DNA of 64,000 nt from Verticillium longisporum. Its lineage: Eukaryota; Ascomycota; Sordariomycetes; Glomerellales; Plectosphaerellaceae. Below the pieces are notes generated by a model. It was not told the DNA's origin. It was given only the letters and a program-made list of their open reading frames with translations, and did no database searches. Of the stretch, positions 33,540 to 44,262 are shown piece by piece. A program made the position numbers and the translations under genes. Position 1 is the stretch's first letter. Every line of letters starts with the position of its first letter. The stretch is from assembly GCA_019188255.1 (NCBI GenBank), contig JAETXT010000004.1, positions 1,054,001 through 1,118,000 of the forward strand, read 5' to 3'.

Positions 33540-36500
33540 TCAGAGACGGCTCTCGATGGCGGCGTAGTGCTCCAAGCCTGGCCACTGCGATTCGGGCCAG
33601 ACAAGTCGGACGGCCTCCCAAATGTGACTATGGGTAGAATAAGTCAGTAACACGAAGACACACCAGACAGCTGGGACGGTGACACGGCGTGTGAAACATG
33701 GAGGGGAGGGGATTGTGTTGCCCGCCCTCCCCCCAGCAGGCGAGGTGGCGCTTTGTGCTTACCTGACATGCAGAATCTCGAGCCCGTCCTTGACCTCCTG
33801 TGGAAGATCCTTGACGTCCTTGCGGTTCTGGGCGGGGAGCAACACCGTCTTGACACCTGCGCGCAGGGCCCCAATGAGCTTCTCCTTGATGCCGCCGACG
33901 GCGGTGACTCGGCCGCGCAGAGATATCTCGCCCTGAAAGATGGCCGCGTTAGTACAAGCCTAAGAAAGAAGGGGGGTTTCTCGTGCGAGGCTTACCGTCA
34001 TGGCCATGGTGGGTGGCACACTCTTGCCGGAGAAAAGCGAAATGAGGGCAATCGCCTGCCCGATGCCGCTGCTGGGACCATCCTTGGGAATGGCGCCCGA
34101 GGGACAGTGCACATGTATGCTGCGCTCCTTCATTATGTTGGTCGTCGGGTCCGACGTGAGACCCAGCTCAAAGGCGTGGGCTTTGACCCAAGACAGGGCC
34201 ACCTCGACGCTCTCCTTGAGGACATCGCCCAGCTTGCCGGTAAGCTGCAGCCTGCCGTCACCCGGCATGTCGGCAACCTCGATGAACAGGATGCTGCCGT
34301 TGCCCCCAGAGCTGTACGCGACGAGGCCAGTGACGATGCCGGGCCGGCTGGTCGTCTCGGCAATTTCTTCCTCGAAGCGCTCAATGCCGAGAATCGTCTC
34401 AATGTCGTCGACAGTCAGCTGGGCCCGGTATGTCTCGAGCTGTCCGCCGTCCTTGGCTTCGGCAAAGTCCACTGCCTTTGCGCGACACACGGAGCCGATT
34501 TCGCGTTCCAGGTTACGGACTCCTGCCTCGCGCGTGTACGACTCGATAATCTTGGAAACAACCTCCTTGTTGAAGTTGATCTGATCCTCAGCCAAGCCGT
34601 TGACACGGATCTGCTTGGGCACGAGGTGTTGCATGGCGATATGACGTTTCTCAAGCGCCGTGTAGCCAGGTAGGTAGATGGTCTCCATGCGGTCGAGCAG
34701 CGGGGCTGGGATCGTGTCGAGGCTGTTGGCAGTCGCGATGAAGACAATCTTGCTGAGGTCGATGGGCATACCGACATAGTGGTCAGTAAAGTTTATGTTC
34801 TGCTCAGGGTCGAGAACCTCGAGCATGGCGGCCGAGGGATCGCCGTGCATGTTGGACATGCCCAGCTTGTCGATCTCGTCGAGCAGGAACACGGGGTTCG
34901 CGACGCCAACCTTCCGCAGCCCCTGGACGATCAAGCCGGGCATAGCGGCCACGTAAGTCCTGCGATGGCCGCGAATCTCGGCCTCATCCCTAACGCCCCC
35001 AGAGAGATTCGGTGGAATTTGCGGCCAAGCGCCGTGGCGATCGATTTGGCCAAGCTGGTCTTGCCGACACCGGGAGGCCCGGCGAGCAGCATGATGGGCG
35101 ACTTGTCGGTCATGCGGCGAGAGCGGAGTACGTTCAGCTTCGCATGTGCGTTACTGACCTTCTCCTCGAGGTCAGCGTCGTTTGCCGGCTTGTTCTCCTC
35201 CGTCTCCTTGCCGGTGCTGAGAGCCACGGATTCCTCCTCGGCCTTGCGGATCTGCTCGTCGACTTCATCGTTGACAGACTGCTTCAGGCGCAGAACGGCA
35301 AGATACTCGACAAGGCGCTTCTTCACCTTGTCAAGACCGTAATGATCATCATCGAGCTGCTTCCGCGCCCGAACCAGTGTCTCAGGGCCCAGGCGGTCGT
35401 CGGTTGTCGCGGACCAGGGAATCTCAGAGAGCACCTCTAGCCACGTCCTCGTCACCTGGAACTCTTGATTGCCAGGCATCATCTTCTTGAGGCGCCGCAG
35501 CTCCCGGTCGGCAACCTTTGTGGCTTCAGGGGGCAGCCGGGCAGCATCGAGCTTCTTCTTCAACTCGTCCAGCTCGTTGGGCTCCTGTTCGTCGTCCTGG
35601 TCTCCGCCCATCATGCCGTTGGCGCCCGGGGGGAAGAAGCCGTTGGGCGGCACAGGCATGCCGCCGGGCCCTGCTCCTCGCCTCTTTGGTGACCTGTCGT
35701 GCAGCTTGTCGAGCACCTGGACGGGTACATTTGTGAAGGCGGTGATTTTGAAGCTGTTCTTCAGGCCGCTGACCTGGCGATCAAGCAGCTCGATGACCTT
35801 GGCCATGCGGACTTTGATGTCGAGGGCTGCCAGCACCTCTAGCTTTTGCTCGTACGACGCCTCGACAATGTTGGTCATAAAGTCGGCCAGCGAACCGGCG
35901 TCCTTGACCTCCTTCTTCATGATGAACATCTCCAGGCGTCGGATGATGAGGGGCGAGAGCCCGGGGTTCTCGGCATTGCGCGGCGTCGGCAGGAGGGAAG
36001 AGATGCGGAGGGTCAGGACGAGCTCGCGCGAGCGCAGCTTCATCAGGCCGAAGAGCTCCTGCAGCTGGGCGTCGGCCGTGACGACGTCGGGGTAGTGCCT
36101 GACGGTCGCCTCAAAGTAGGGGCGCTCCTGTGTGACCTTTTCGACGCGGACCCGCGCGACGCCCTCGACTCGCAAGGCAAACTCGGCGGTGCCGCGGCCT
36201 TCGATGCCGGTGATGCGGGCGGCGACGCCATAGTTGAAGAGGTCATCCTTTGTTGCGGAGCCGGGGTTGATCTGCTTGATCTGGGACTCGTCGACGGACT
36301 CGGCGCTGTCGATGAGGAGCTGGCCGTTGGGGCCGACGAAAGGGGAGGCGACGGGCACGCAGACAATGGGCACAGCGTCGATGCGGGCGTTGGGCCCTGC
36401 TGCGGCGGCACGGGTGTAGACGTGGGCGAGGGGGGCGGGAATGGGGGGGCGAGAGGGGGAGGGGGGCCCGGGGGGGGTGATGCGGGGGAGGAGGATGGTG

Positions 36501-36550
36501 CCTCGGGCGAGAGGAATGACGGGGACGGTCGAGTCTGGGGTACGCGCCAT
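33540..36550 (-). CDS. peroxisomal Lon protease (one frameshift in assembly)
   Basis: Three exons: 36550-33996, 33932-33763 and 33627-33540. Allowing for one missing base, the product is 937 aa. It is an ATP-dependent Ser-Lys protease for peroxisomal matrix protein quality control. The order is LON substrate-binding domain, helical region with an acidic Gly/Pro-rich insert, AAA+ module (Walker A GPPGVGKT near 491-498, Walker B with LLDEIDK), and a protease domain with Ser near 827 in PKDGPSSG and Lys near 868 in GGIKEK. The C-terminus is Ser-Arg-Leu, a PTS1 signal, separating it from mitochondrial Lon. Introns of 63 and 135 nt are set by the conserved frame (GTACTAACG branch in the first). 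The frame breaks in the five-C run at 34996-35000 (plus strand) in the conserved segment after Walker A; a sixth C restores it. Start is at the first Met, without a mitochondrial presequence. Confidence 0.93.
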
Positions 36551-37468
36551 CGAGGGAGGGGGGGGGTTCTCGGGGTTCGATCAGGAGGCGTGTAGTATTG
36601 TTGGTTGTGTCAGAGGAGACCCTCAATCACTGGTATCAGAGTCGGAGGAGTATTATGCAATGTGTTGAAGAAGGGTATATGGACGGAAAGTGATGAAATG
36701 GCACAATGGAGGGGTGATGGAATCAGAAGGAAGAGGAAGAATGGGGGAGTAGAGGCGGTCGATGATGCAGTTGTCAGATGTCTAAAGGAATGTTCGGGTA
36801 GCTCCCGAGGTCGGGCGACTCAGCACACAGTCGTAGGCCGTGGGCCTGTGGAGGCGGCCCGGAGCTTTGGGGGGGTTTGGGGGGGTTTGGGGGGGAAGGG
36901 GGGACGCTAGCAAACTGCCGAGGTTCAACCTGGACGCTGCACCTCTGCTTTTCGGTGAATGGATGTACCTAGTTAGGGGTGCAAGTGATGGCACGAGAAG
37001 CGAACAACAAGGTAGCATCGTGACAAGTCGAGGGCCTGCAGTGCTGCCAAAGCTTCAGAAACCCCTATAAACGTTCCTTCAGTGAGATCCCGGGATGTTG
37101 GGGGAAGATGCATTCGCACTGTATCTGCCAGGAGATGGGCATACAAGCACAGTGCAAATCACGCAGCTCACACCACCATCGTCAATCCTGCTCTCCCACT
37201 CTCAGATGAATGACCTCTGCGCCAACGCAATCACCATCGGTCCCGTGCCATCGCGCAATCGCCTCTGCCCCCTGCACTCTGCACTCTGCACATGATCAAC
37301 CTCTGAACACCAAGCGCTCTCATCGTCAAATCTCACAATCTCACGAGTCGCATCTCTGTCTAACGTCATCGACTTCTGATTGACCAACTAGGCGCCATCT
37401 ACATCCCCGTCACCTGACAGCACTTGCTTCTCATCGCCCTCTCATCCCTCCCAAATCAAAGTCAAACC
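36551..37468. promoter_or_regulatory. divergent promoter region Lon / DUF202 gene
   Basis: 918 bp lie between the Lon start (minus) and the DUF202 gene start (plus). It includes a four-tract G-run at 36869-36903 that fits a G-quadruplex motif, and a CT/CA-rich leader before 37469. No gene is supported. Confidence 0.5.
36869..36903 (+). promoter_or_regulatory. potential G-quadruplex (G7-TTT-G7-TTT-G7-AA-G6)
   Basis: Four G-runs of 7, 7, 7 and 6 bases are separated by TTT, TTT and AA. This strongly fits the canonical G4 consensus, with very short loops. It lies about 320 bp upstream of the Lon start and 565 bp upstream of the DUF202 gene. Formation in vivo is unproven. Confidence 0.75.
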
Positions 37469-37990
37469 ATGGACGTCACGCTCGACGATGAGGACCTCAC
37501 GCCGTCCCCCATCTGCCTCCCCCTCGCCGCCCCCATCCACATCTCCCACCTCCGCCCCGAGCACCGCCACTCCTCCTTCTGGACCTGGCCCTTCTACGCG
37601 CCGCTCCTCTTCCAGAACGAAACGTCCGACGCCCGCGACCACTGCGCCAACGAGCGCACCTTCCTCTCCTACCTCCGCCTCAGCGTCTACATGGCCATCG
37701 TCTCCGTCGCCATCGTCCTGTCCTTCCACCTCAAGACGCAGCCCAGCGAGTTCGAGCTGCGCATGGCCAAGCCCCTCGGCGCCACCTTTTGGGGTCTCAG
37801 CGTGTGCTGCCTCTTCCTCGGCCTCGGCAACTACATCTCCACCATGAACAAGTACAGCCGCAAGGCCGCCATTGTGCAGACGGGCTGGAAGACGCAGCTG
37901 CTGCTGAGCGTCGTCGCCGTGGCCATCATTGGCACCTGCGTCGTGCTGCTCGTCATTGCCAAGGTCAGCACCGACACGGATACGGGGTGA
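37469..37990 (+). CDS. DUF202-domain membrane protein
   Basis: A single-exon, 173-aa protein of the fungal DUF202 (YidH-like) family. The family signature ARDHCANERTFLSYLRLS lies at about residues 55-72, immediately before the first transmembrane helix. Two further helices follow (about 105-125 and 140-165), giving a three-helix membrane protein with a polar N-terminal tail of about 50 residues. Such proteins are found in fungal vacuolar or plasma membranes, but the molecular role is unknown. Start at the ATG in a CAAACCATGG context. It is divergent from Lon and converges on the glycosyltransferase-like gene only 262 bp downstream. Confidence 0.88.
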   Translation: MDVTLDDEDLTPSPICLPLAAPIHISHLRPEHRHSSFWTWPFYAPLLFQNETSDARDHCANERTFLSYLRLSVYMAIVSVAIVLSFHLKTQPSEFELRMAKPLGATFWGLSVCCLFLGLGNYISTMNKYSRKAAIVQTGWKTQLLLSVVAVAIIGTCVVLLVIAKVSTDTDTG

Positions 37991-38050
37991 TGGGTAGCAG
38001 GCACGCTCAAGTTGATGTTTGTTCACTCGCAAATTCCATGCCAAGAGCTA

Positions 38051-38113
38051 TGCTGTGCTGTGCTTTGCTTCGCTGTGCTCTGCTTTGCTTTACTGTGCTG
38101 TGCTGTGCTGCGT
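38051..38113. repeat. TGTGC/TTTGC pentamer-rich tract
   Basis: Imperfect TGCTG/TGTGC/TTTGC pentamers occupy the short convergent space between the DUF202 gene and the glycosyltransferase-like gene. It may influence 3' end formation but has no defined role. Confidence 0.6.
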
Positions 38114-38252
38114 GCATGCTGTCTCCTTCCAAGCTTGTATCCAGCCTCAAAAAAAGGGGGAAGGGGTATATCATGAAAAGAAAATCCAAAACCCAAAACC
38201 GTCTCTCTCTTGCTGTGCCTTGTGCCGCCCTCCTCTTCGTCACCACACGCCT

Positions 38253-40321
38253 TCACTCTACCTTGTCCGCCCCCTCGCAGAACAGGTCTTTTTGCCGACC
38301 CATCACCTGCTCGGCCGCCTCTTCGGATTTGGGATCACACTTGCCCACCTTCATTCGCCAGATGGCGGCATACTCCCGCGCCGAGCGGTCCACCTCCTCC
38401 AGGTCCGAGACGGCGCCCTTCCAGGCCAGCATCGGCATCTCCACGTAGGCGAGAAACGCGCCCCTGCGAGGCAGCGTGTCGAGGATGCCTACGAGCGGGC
38501 TCACCGGGGTGTCGTTGTCGAGGGTGACGAGGCCCTCCTTCGGCTTCTCGTCGGCAGCCACGCCCTTCCAGTACTCCTCCGGCGGCCGCGCGAGGTCCCT
38601 GTGCACCGTCGCCATGACGCTCGCCGTCTCGGCGCCGGGATACACGGTGAGGTACCCGCGCGCTTGTGACAGCCGCAGGACATGCTCGAGCCACGACGGA
38701 TACTGCTTGCCGACCTCCTTGTGCGAGAGGACGGCCGGCGGCGAGGCGTCGTGCTGTCGCTCCAGCGTCGGGGAGACGAAGCGATGGAGCTCGACCCACT
38801 TGTCGCCCATGAAGAGGACGGCGTCGCTGTGCGGGGCCTGCCAGAGAAAGCCGCCGCCTTTCCCCTCTTGCCGCTCGGGGTCGAGGGGATCGGGCTCCTC
38901 GAATCCCAGAGTTCCATTGATGAACGCCTGCGGCACGACCATGCTGAAGCCCATGATTTGGCGGTCCCACTGCTGTGACAGGGCTGTCCCGGAGTAACGG
39001 TATTCGAGCAGCATGAACTTGAGATCTGCCAGACTCCGGTCAGCACCGCATGCTGTCAACATGGCGGCGGTGGTGAAAACTTACAGTGAAAGAACTGGGG
39101 TGTCACTTCGACCTGTGGCGAAAGGACGAGGACGTGCGAGTGCTCCTCGGACCGCGGCCAGAAGGACTCGAGAAACCGCACCGAGCTCTCCTCTTCGGTC
39201 AGGCGCTCTCGCGGGATGCGGTGTCGCAGAGACAGCATCTGCGCGTTGCCATGGGTGTGTGCCATGTGTGCTGGCGGCCATCGGAACGCTTGCAGCGTCC
39301 GTTGCGTTGCCTGCTCGACAACTTGGGGCAGCTCAATGGTCAGGTGGGGCATCGTGCCGGCAGTAAAGTCAGCTACGTGAAGCGACTTGAGAAGCCGTCC
39401 CAGGCTGCCCGAACCGGTAGAAGGCGCGTGGATGAGAATGTCAATGTTGATCTTGTGCCAAGTAGCCAAGGATGAGCTGTCGAGCTTGGTCAGCCAGCCA
39501 AGACGTTTTGCCGCATTGTCTGGGAGCTCGATGACAGGTGTGCCCATAAAGTCGCCTTGCAATTTCGCCCCCTTTTTGAACCAGGATTCCTCCTGCTCGG
39601 TGCTGTCGATGATGATGACCTGTGGGTGCATGTAGGTATTGATGTGGAAAAGAGCTCGAGCAGTGGCGTACTGGAGCCGGGTGTCTGACGAAGTCGAGAC
39701 AAAGTCGGGTCGGGCGTCGTGGAAGTGGATCTCGCAAGAATCGTCGAGGCCGTTGATCTGCTGCAAGTCCTCCATGCCAATCATGTCTCTGCTCAGGAGC
39801 GCAAAGTGAACATGATTGCGCCTCTCCCTGCCCATTTCGCAGGCCATTGGCAACAGGACGGACGCCGTCTTCAGGTTCGCCGTCATGAAAAGGATGTTCT
39901 TGTTGACCGGGAAAGAGCCTCTCAGTTTCGAAATGGCGTGCAGGGATACGGCAAGGTCGTGGAACTTGATGGGTCCATTGAAGGAGTGGTCCGGCACGCT
40001 GGGCGCTGGCTTCACGGCCGCTGTATCGCTCGGCTTGGTGTTTCCCACGGCGGGACCATGTTGTTTGTATGGAACAGTGTCCCCAGAGCCAGAGAGGCCG
40101 GAATAGCTATATCGAGACTTTCGGTGGTCGCCATAACCCAGGTCGAGTAGTATGTCGCGCGACACGAGCCAGAGGCCAATAGCAGCGAGGAAGAGGACGG
40201 CGATGCGCTTCAGCAGTCGTCGAGAACGTGTAGTCGTCGCGGGCTGCCAATGTGGGTTTCGGAGCACAGCGGTTCCGGCAAGCTGGTGATCGTCGTCCTT
40301 CTTTCCCAGCTCTTTCTTCAT
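38253..40321 (-). CDS. type II membrane glycosyltransferase-2-like protein
   Basis: Two exons, 40321-39085 and 39025-38253, give 669 aa across a 59-nt intron (donor GTAAGT, acceptor GGCAG) whose phase is fixed by the conserved protein. A short basic cytosolic tail precedes one hydrophobic segment at about residues 38-55, the architecture of a Golgi/ER type II membrane enzyme. The luminal part begins with a variable stem, then a nucleotide-sugar-type region near 140-260 and a conserved C-terminal half (PPAHMAHTHGNAQMLSLRHR and LSPQVEVTPQFFHYLKF) that I recall from fungal proteins annotated as glycosyltransferase 2. I do not see a clean DxD catalytic motif, so activity is inferred from family resemblance only. 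It starts 1.4 kb from the divergent SYO1 gene. Confidence 0.75.
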
Positions 40322-41750
40322 CGCTGAGGAATACAGAGGAGCGCAGCTGCGTCCACATGGCCGGCTTGCTCATTGCTTCGTCCTCGCCAACTCGAGAAGT
40401 CATGGGCTTCTGGTATCAAGATGGAGGAAGATGTGGCATGCAGCCTCACATTTTCGAATTCAATCAAGGGTGTCGGCGAGCAGAAGCTCCTTGTCCCTCT
40501 CCACGAGGAGGGTGTTGTTGTCGGCCAGGGGAAGTAAGGTGACTGCCTGGAGTGTTCCACGAGACAGGTCGTATCTCAGGTATGTCCTTGTGGAGCCAGG
40601 GTACCTTGTGCAGGCTTGGCAGGGAGTGCTTTGGTGCTGCGCTGTCACTGTAGGTCCGTGAACCCAGATGGCTTAGTCATCGTCCTGAACCCAATTGTTA
40701 GTCGAGCAAGGCTAGATAGAATGCATGACATTTCAGCCCTGTTCTCTTGATGGAATGTGCTTGACAGGGTACCTTGCGCATTAGCACAGCTAATTGCGAT
40801 TCAGACCCTGAGATAAAGGCCCCTCATTAGCATTGCTGTATTCATGACATGTTATTGTAATCGAAATCCTCGCAAAGGGTATCTCATGGAACAGCCATGT
40901 ACACCTCATCCATCGCGTGCCCACAGAGCTGGACCAAGACGTAGCCATCCATGACAAAACATGTATCTTCAAGTTGTTTCTTCGACAGATTGAATCAAAT
41001 TTATGCCCAATTATCTCTTCGAAATGACCTATTCGAAATCACGCAGGTCAATGGGTATTGTCCTAACCGGTCTTTGACCACTGAGTCGAGTGACATGTGT
41101 CTTCGGGTCACTTGCCGGCCAGACTCGGGGGAAATCTTTGGTGTGAAATCAGACAAGCTAGGAGACGAAGTACGGTTGGCCGTCGCGGTGAGATCTTTGC
41201 CTGAACTGTCTGCAGGCTGACACGAATGAGGATGAAACAATAATTTAACAGGACGGCCGGTCGGTACTCTTCTTCAGAGATGATCCGGAACTCTTGGTTG
41301 GATGCTGTCGAGATTTTCCAAGGTACTGTCAACCCAGCCTCTAACCAGAACACATGGCAATCCACATGGCAATCCACATGGCAATCCACATGGGCATTCT
41401 CGTCTGACAAGCTTCAAGCTGCATGTCGCTTCATGCGCTCCATGCGCAAACCGGCGCGACGGCCGAGCGCCCGTTCTTGAACCCCGTAGGCCGGCAGCAG
41501 CGCACGGGCAATTGTGGGACTCGCACCCGGCACAGCGGTGGGTGGGGGCGGGGTGCCACTCGGCACTACAAAATGCATTTTTATATGGTCGGTCACGATG
41601 AGATTTCACATATACATTGAGTTACCTGCCGGCTGCTGCTCACTCACCTTTTCTCATCGCAACACCCCAGGCATAGCCATTCAGGTCCTCAGTTTGCCCC
41701 CCGCACATCTCTCCCAAACATAAGCATCTGAACAAAATCACATCGCAACC
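40322..41750. promoter_or_regulatory. divergent intergenic region
   Basis: 1.4 kb lie between the start of the glycosyltransferase-like gene (minus) and SYO1 (plus). A 12-bp minisatellite lies at 41351-41394. The final 40 bases before SYO1 are C-rich leader sequence. No gene is supported. Confidence 0.5.
41351..41394. repeat. 12-bp tandem repeat, about 3.5 copies
   Basis: The unit CACATGGCAATC is repeated at 41351, 41363 and 41375 with a degenerate fourth copy at 41387, about 400 bp upstream of SYO1. Confidence 0.9.
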
Positions 41751-43866
41751 ATGGGCAAAACCCGCCGCAACCGCGTGCGTCCCAACCGCAAGGACCCTCT
41801 CTCCACGACCCCCAAGCCCCCCTCCGACCCCGAGCTCGCCGCCCTCCGCGAAAAGTCCGTCCTTCCTGTCATCAAGGACCTGCAGAGCGCAGAGCCCAAG
41901 CGCCGCACCGCTGCCGCCGCCGCCGTCGCCAACCTCGTCGCCGACACGCGCTGACGCAAGCTCTTCCTGCGCGAGCAGATCGTCCACATCATCCTGAGCG
42001 AGACGCTGACCGACACGAGCCTCGAGAGCCGCGCCGCCGGATGGGACATTCTGAGGCTGCTCGCCGAGGAGGAGGAGGCCGATTTCTGCGTGCACCTGTT
42101 CCGATCCGACGTCTTGAGCGCTGTCGAGTTTGCTGCCAAGTTTGTGCGTGCATCCCCCCCTTCCTCACCTGCAAGGAACAGGATCGCTTTTGACTTGAAC
42201 GTCCGAGACTGACATGTGCGCCCCAGGTCGTCGAGACGATCAAGTCCAAGGGCGCCAAGACGGGCAAGGCCGAGCAGAAAGTCCTCTGGTCCCTCATCGA
42301 GTCGCTGCTCGCCCTGCTGACCGCCCTCTCCGAGGCCCAGGACGACATTCTCGAGGCCATCGTCGCGCTGCCCGCCACCGTCACCCTGCTCTTCCTCGCC
42401 CTCGCGAGCGCCGACGCCCCCGCCCCCGTCCGCCTCGACGCCCTCTCGTGCCTGCTGATCCTCACCGAGGACAACCGCCGCCTCGCCGAGCTGGTCGTCG
42501 CCGACGAGGACCCCAAGCCCTTCTCGGCGCTGCTCGGCCTGCAGGGCGCGCACGGCGCCGGCCGGGTCCTCGCCTGCGGCGTCCTGCACAACGTCTTTGC
42601 CGCGCTCAAGTGGTACGACGGGCAGCCGGCTGGGAACAAGGACCTGTCGGACGCGAGCCTCGTCAGGACGCTGTCGTCGGCCCTGCAGCAGGGGCCGAGG
42701 CGGACGAGACGCTGCCGGCGAGCAGCCAGTGGTCGAAGCCTGCCGAGGTGCTGCAGCTGGCGCTGGAGATTCTGGCTTCCATCGGCACGAGCTTGCAGGA
42801 GTCCATGGCGAACAGCCAGGGCAAGGCCGAGGAGGAGGCCAACGGCGACGAGGCGATGGAGGAGGATGGAGAAAAGGCCGAGGCCAAGGACGACGATGAA
42901 GACATGGACGATTCCAAGATGGAAGGCGACGACGAGGGGGAGGAAGAGGAAGAGGAGGACGATGATGATGATATTGGTGATATCCAGGCAGACATGGAAA
43001 TGGTCACGGGTGTGGACAATGACGACGAAGTCGCCTCGGACGATCTTACGACTCTCAGCGAACTAGTGCACAAGGCGGTGCCGGAGATTATGCGCCTCGC
43101 CAACTCCTCTACTTCACCCAGCGACGCCAGCCTGCAGGCTCCAGCCCTCTCAGCCCTCAACAACATTGCCTGGTCCGTGGCCTGCTTCGACTTCACCAAG
43201 GACGACAACGCATCCATCCTCAGGACCTGGGCTCCTGCCGGCAAGGCCATTTGGGAGAACACCATCTCCGCCGTCCTCGCCGCCAACACGGCCGACGTTG
43301 AGCTCGCGTCGCAGGTGACGAGCCTCGCGTGGGCCGTTGCCCGCACCCTGCCCGGCGGAAGGATTCCCTTCCAGGGCGAGGAGCACAAGAAGTTCATGGC
43401 GCTGTACCAGGCGTCCAAGACGTTGGACAGCAAGGTTGGGGGTGCCGATGACAAGACGAACGGTCGGGACGAGGAGCAGGACCCCTTCCAAGGGCTGGGC
43501 GTCAAGTGCATTGGCGTGCTCGGCCAGCTTGCGCTCGACCCGACGCCAGTGGCTCTGAACAGGGAGATTGGCGTGTTTCTGATCACGGTCGTCGCGTCTC
43601 TGCCTGACACGCCGGCAGCAGACGTCGTCGAGGCGCTCAACCAACTATTTGACATTTACGGCGATGAGGACGCCATGTGCGATGTGGAGGTCTTCTGGAA
43701 GGACAACTTCTTGGCGCAGTTGGAGGGGGTGCAACACAAGGTCAAGACCATGGTCAAGGCGATCAACAAGCGAACGAACAGTGAGCTGAGGACAAGGGCC
43801 GATGAGGTAGTGCTTAACCTCGCACGCTTCATCTCGTATAAGAAGAAGAACAAGCCCAAGGCATGA
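41751..43866 (+). CDS. SYO1-like ribosomal protein import adaptor (broken frame)
   Basis: Two exons, 41751-42143 and 42227-43866. With one restored base the frame is 677 aa, close to the roughly 675 aa I recall for the Chaetomium protein. Syo1 (symportin) imports the ribosomal proteins L5 and L11 together for 60S assembly. The N-terminus (MGKTRRNRVRPNRKDP) is a basic segment typical of the family, followed by ARM/HEAT-type helical repeats, a strongly acidic Glu/Asp insert at about residues 365-420, and more repeats to a Lys-rich C-terminus. The 83-nt intron has GTGCGT and CCCCAG ends. Two defects are visible: TGA at 41952-41954 (codon 68), where fungal relatives as I recall them have Cys, and a missing base in the G-run at 42691-42694. 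Homology resumes perfectly after both, so an assembly artefact is likelier than a pseudogene. Annotated as CDS with that caveat. Confidence 0.8.
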
Positions 43867-44262
43867 AAAGGGGCCTGTAGCAGCTGCAGACCGAGACCTG
43901 AATGATGGTATGGCTGGAGAGCAAGCAAAATGTTGGGGTTCTTGGGCCATGGAGGGGTATCTCGATAGTAGCAACAGCAAATGCACCTGGCCTACTTCAT
44001 TTCATGATCATGCGTCGATGACGATTCAAAGTGTTCCATCACAACCAGGTGGTATGACATACCTTTGGTGACCAAATTGGGAGAAGAGCCCACGAGAGGC
44101 AACAGACTGAGCAAAAACAAACAACAAGTTAGGGACATGACGGCGACGGTCCATTTTCAAACTCACAAAATATTTCTCGCCCAAACACCTAAACGCCATG
44201 ACTGTGCCTGGTACACTCCACGCGCCCCGAGGTTGGCAGCGGGCCTTCCTGTAAGAGGCAGG
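43867..44262. other. convergent intergenic region
   Basis: 396 bp between the SYO1 stop and the J-protein stop on the opposite strand. It should hold both 3' UTRs; no further feature seen. Confidence 0.5.

Noticed and set aside
33540..36550. Lon as the mitochondrial form
   Set aside because: There is no N-terminal presequence and the protein ends in Ser-Arg-Leu, a peroxisomal PTS1 signal.
41952..41954. Selenocysteine as an explanation for the in-frame TGA of SYO1
   Set aside because: Ascomycetes lack the selenocysteine machinery and Syo1 is not a redox enzyme; sequencing error or a nonsense change is simpler.
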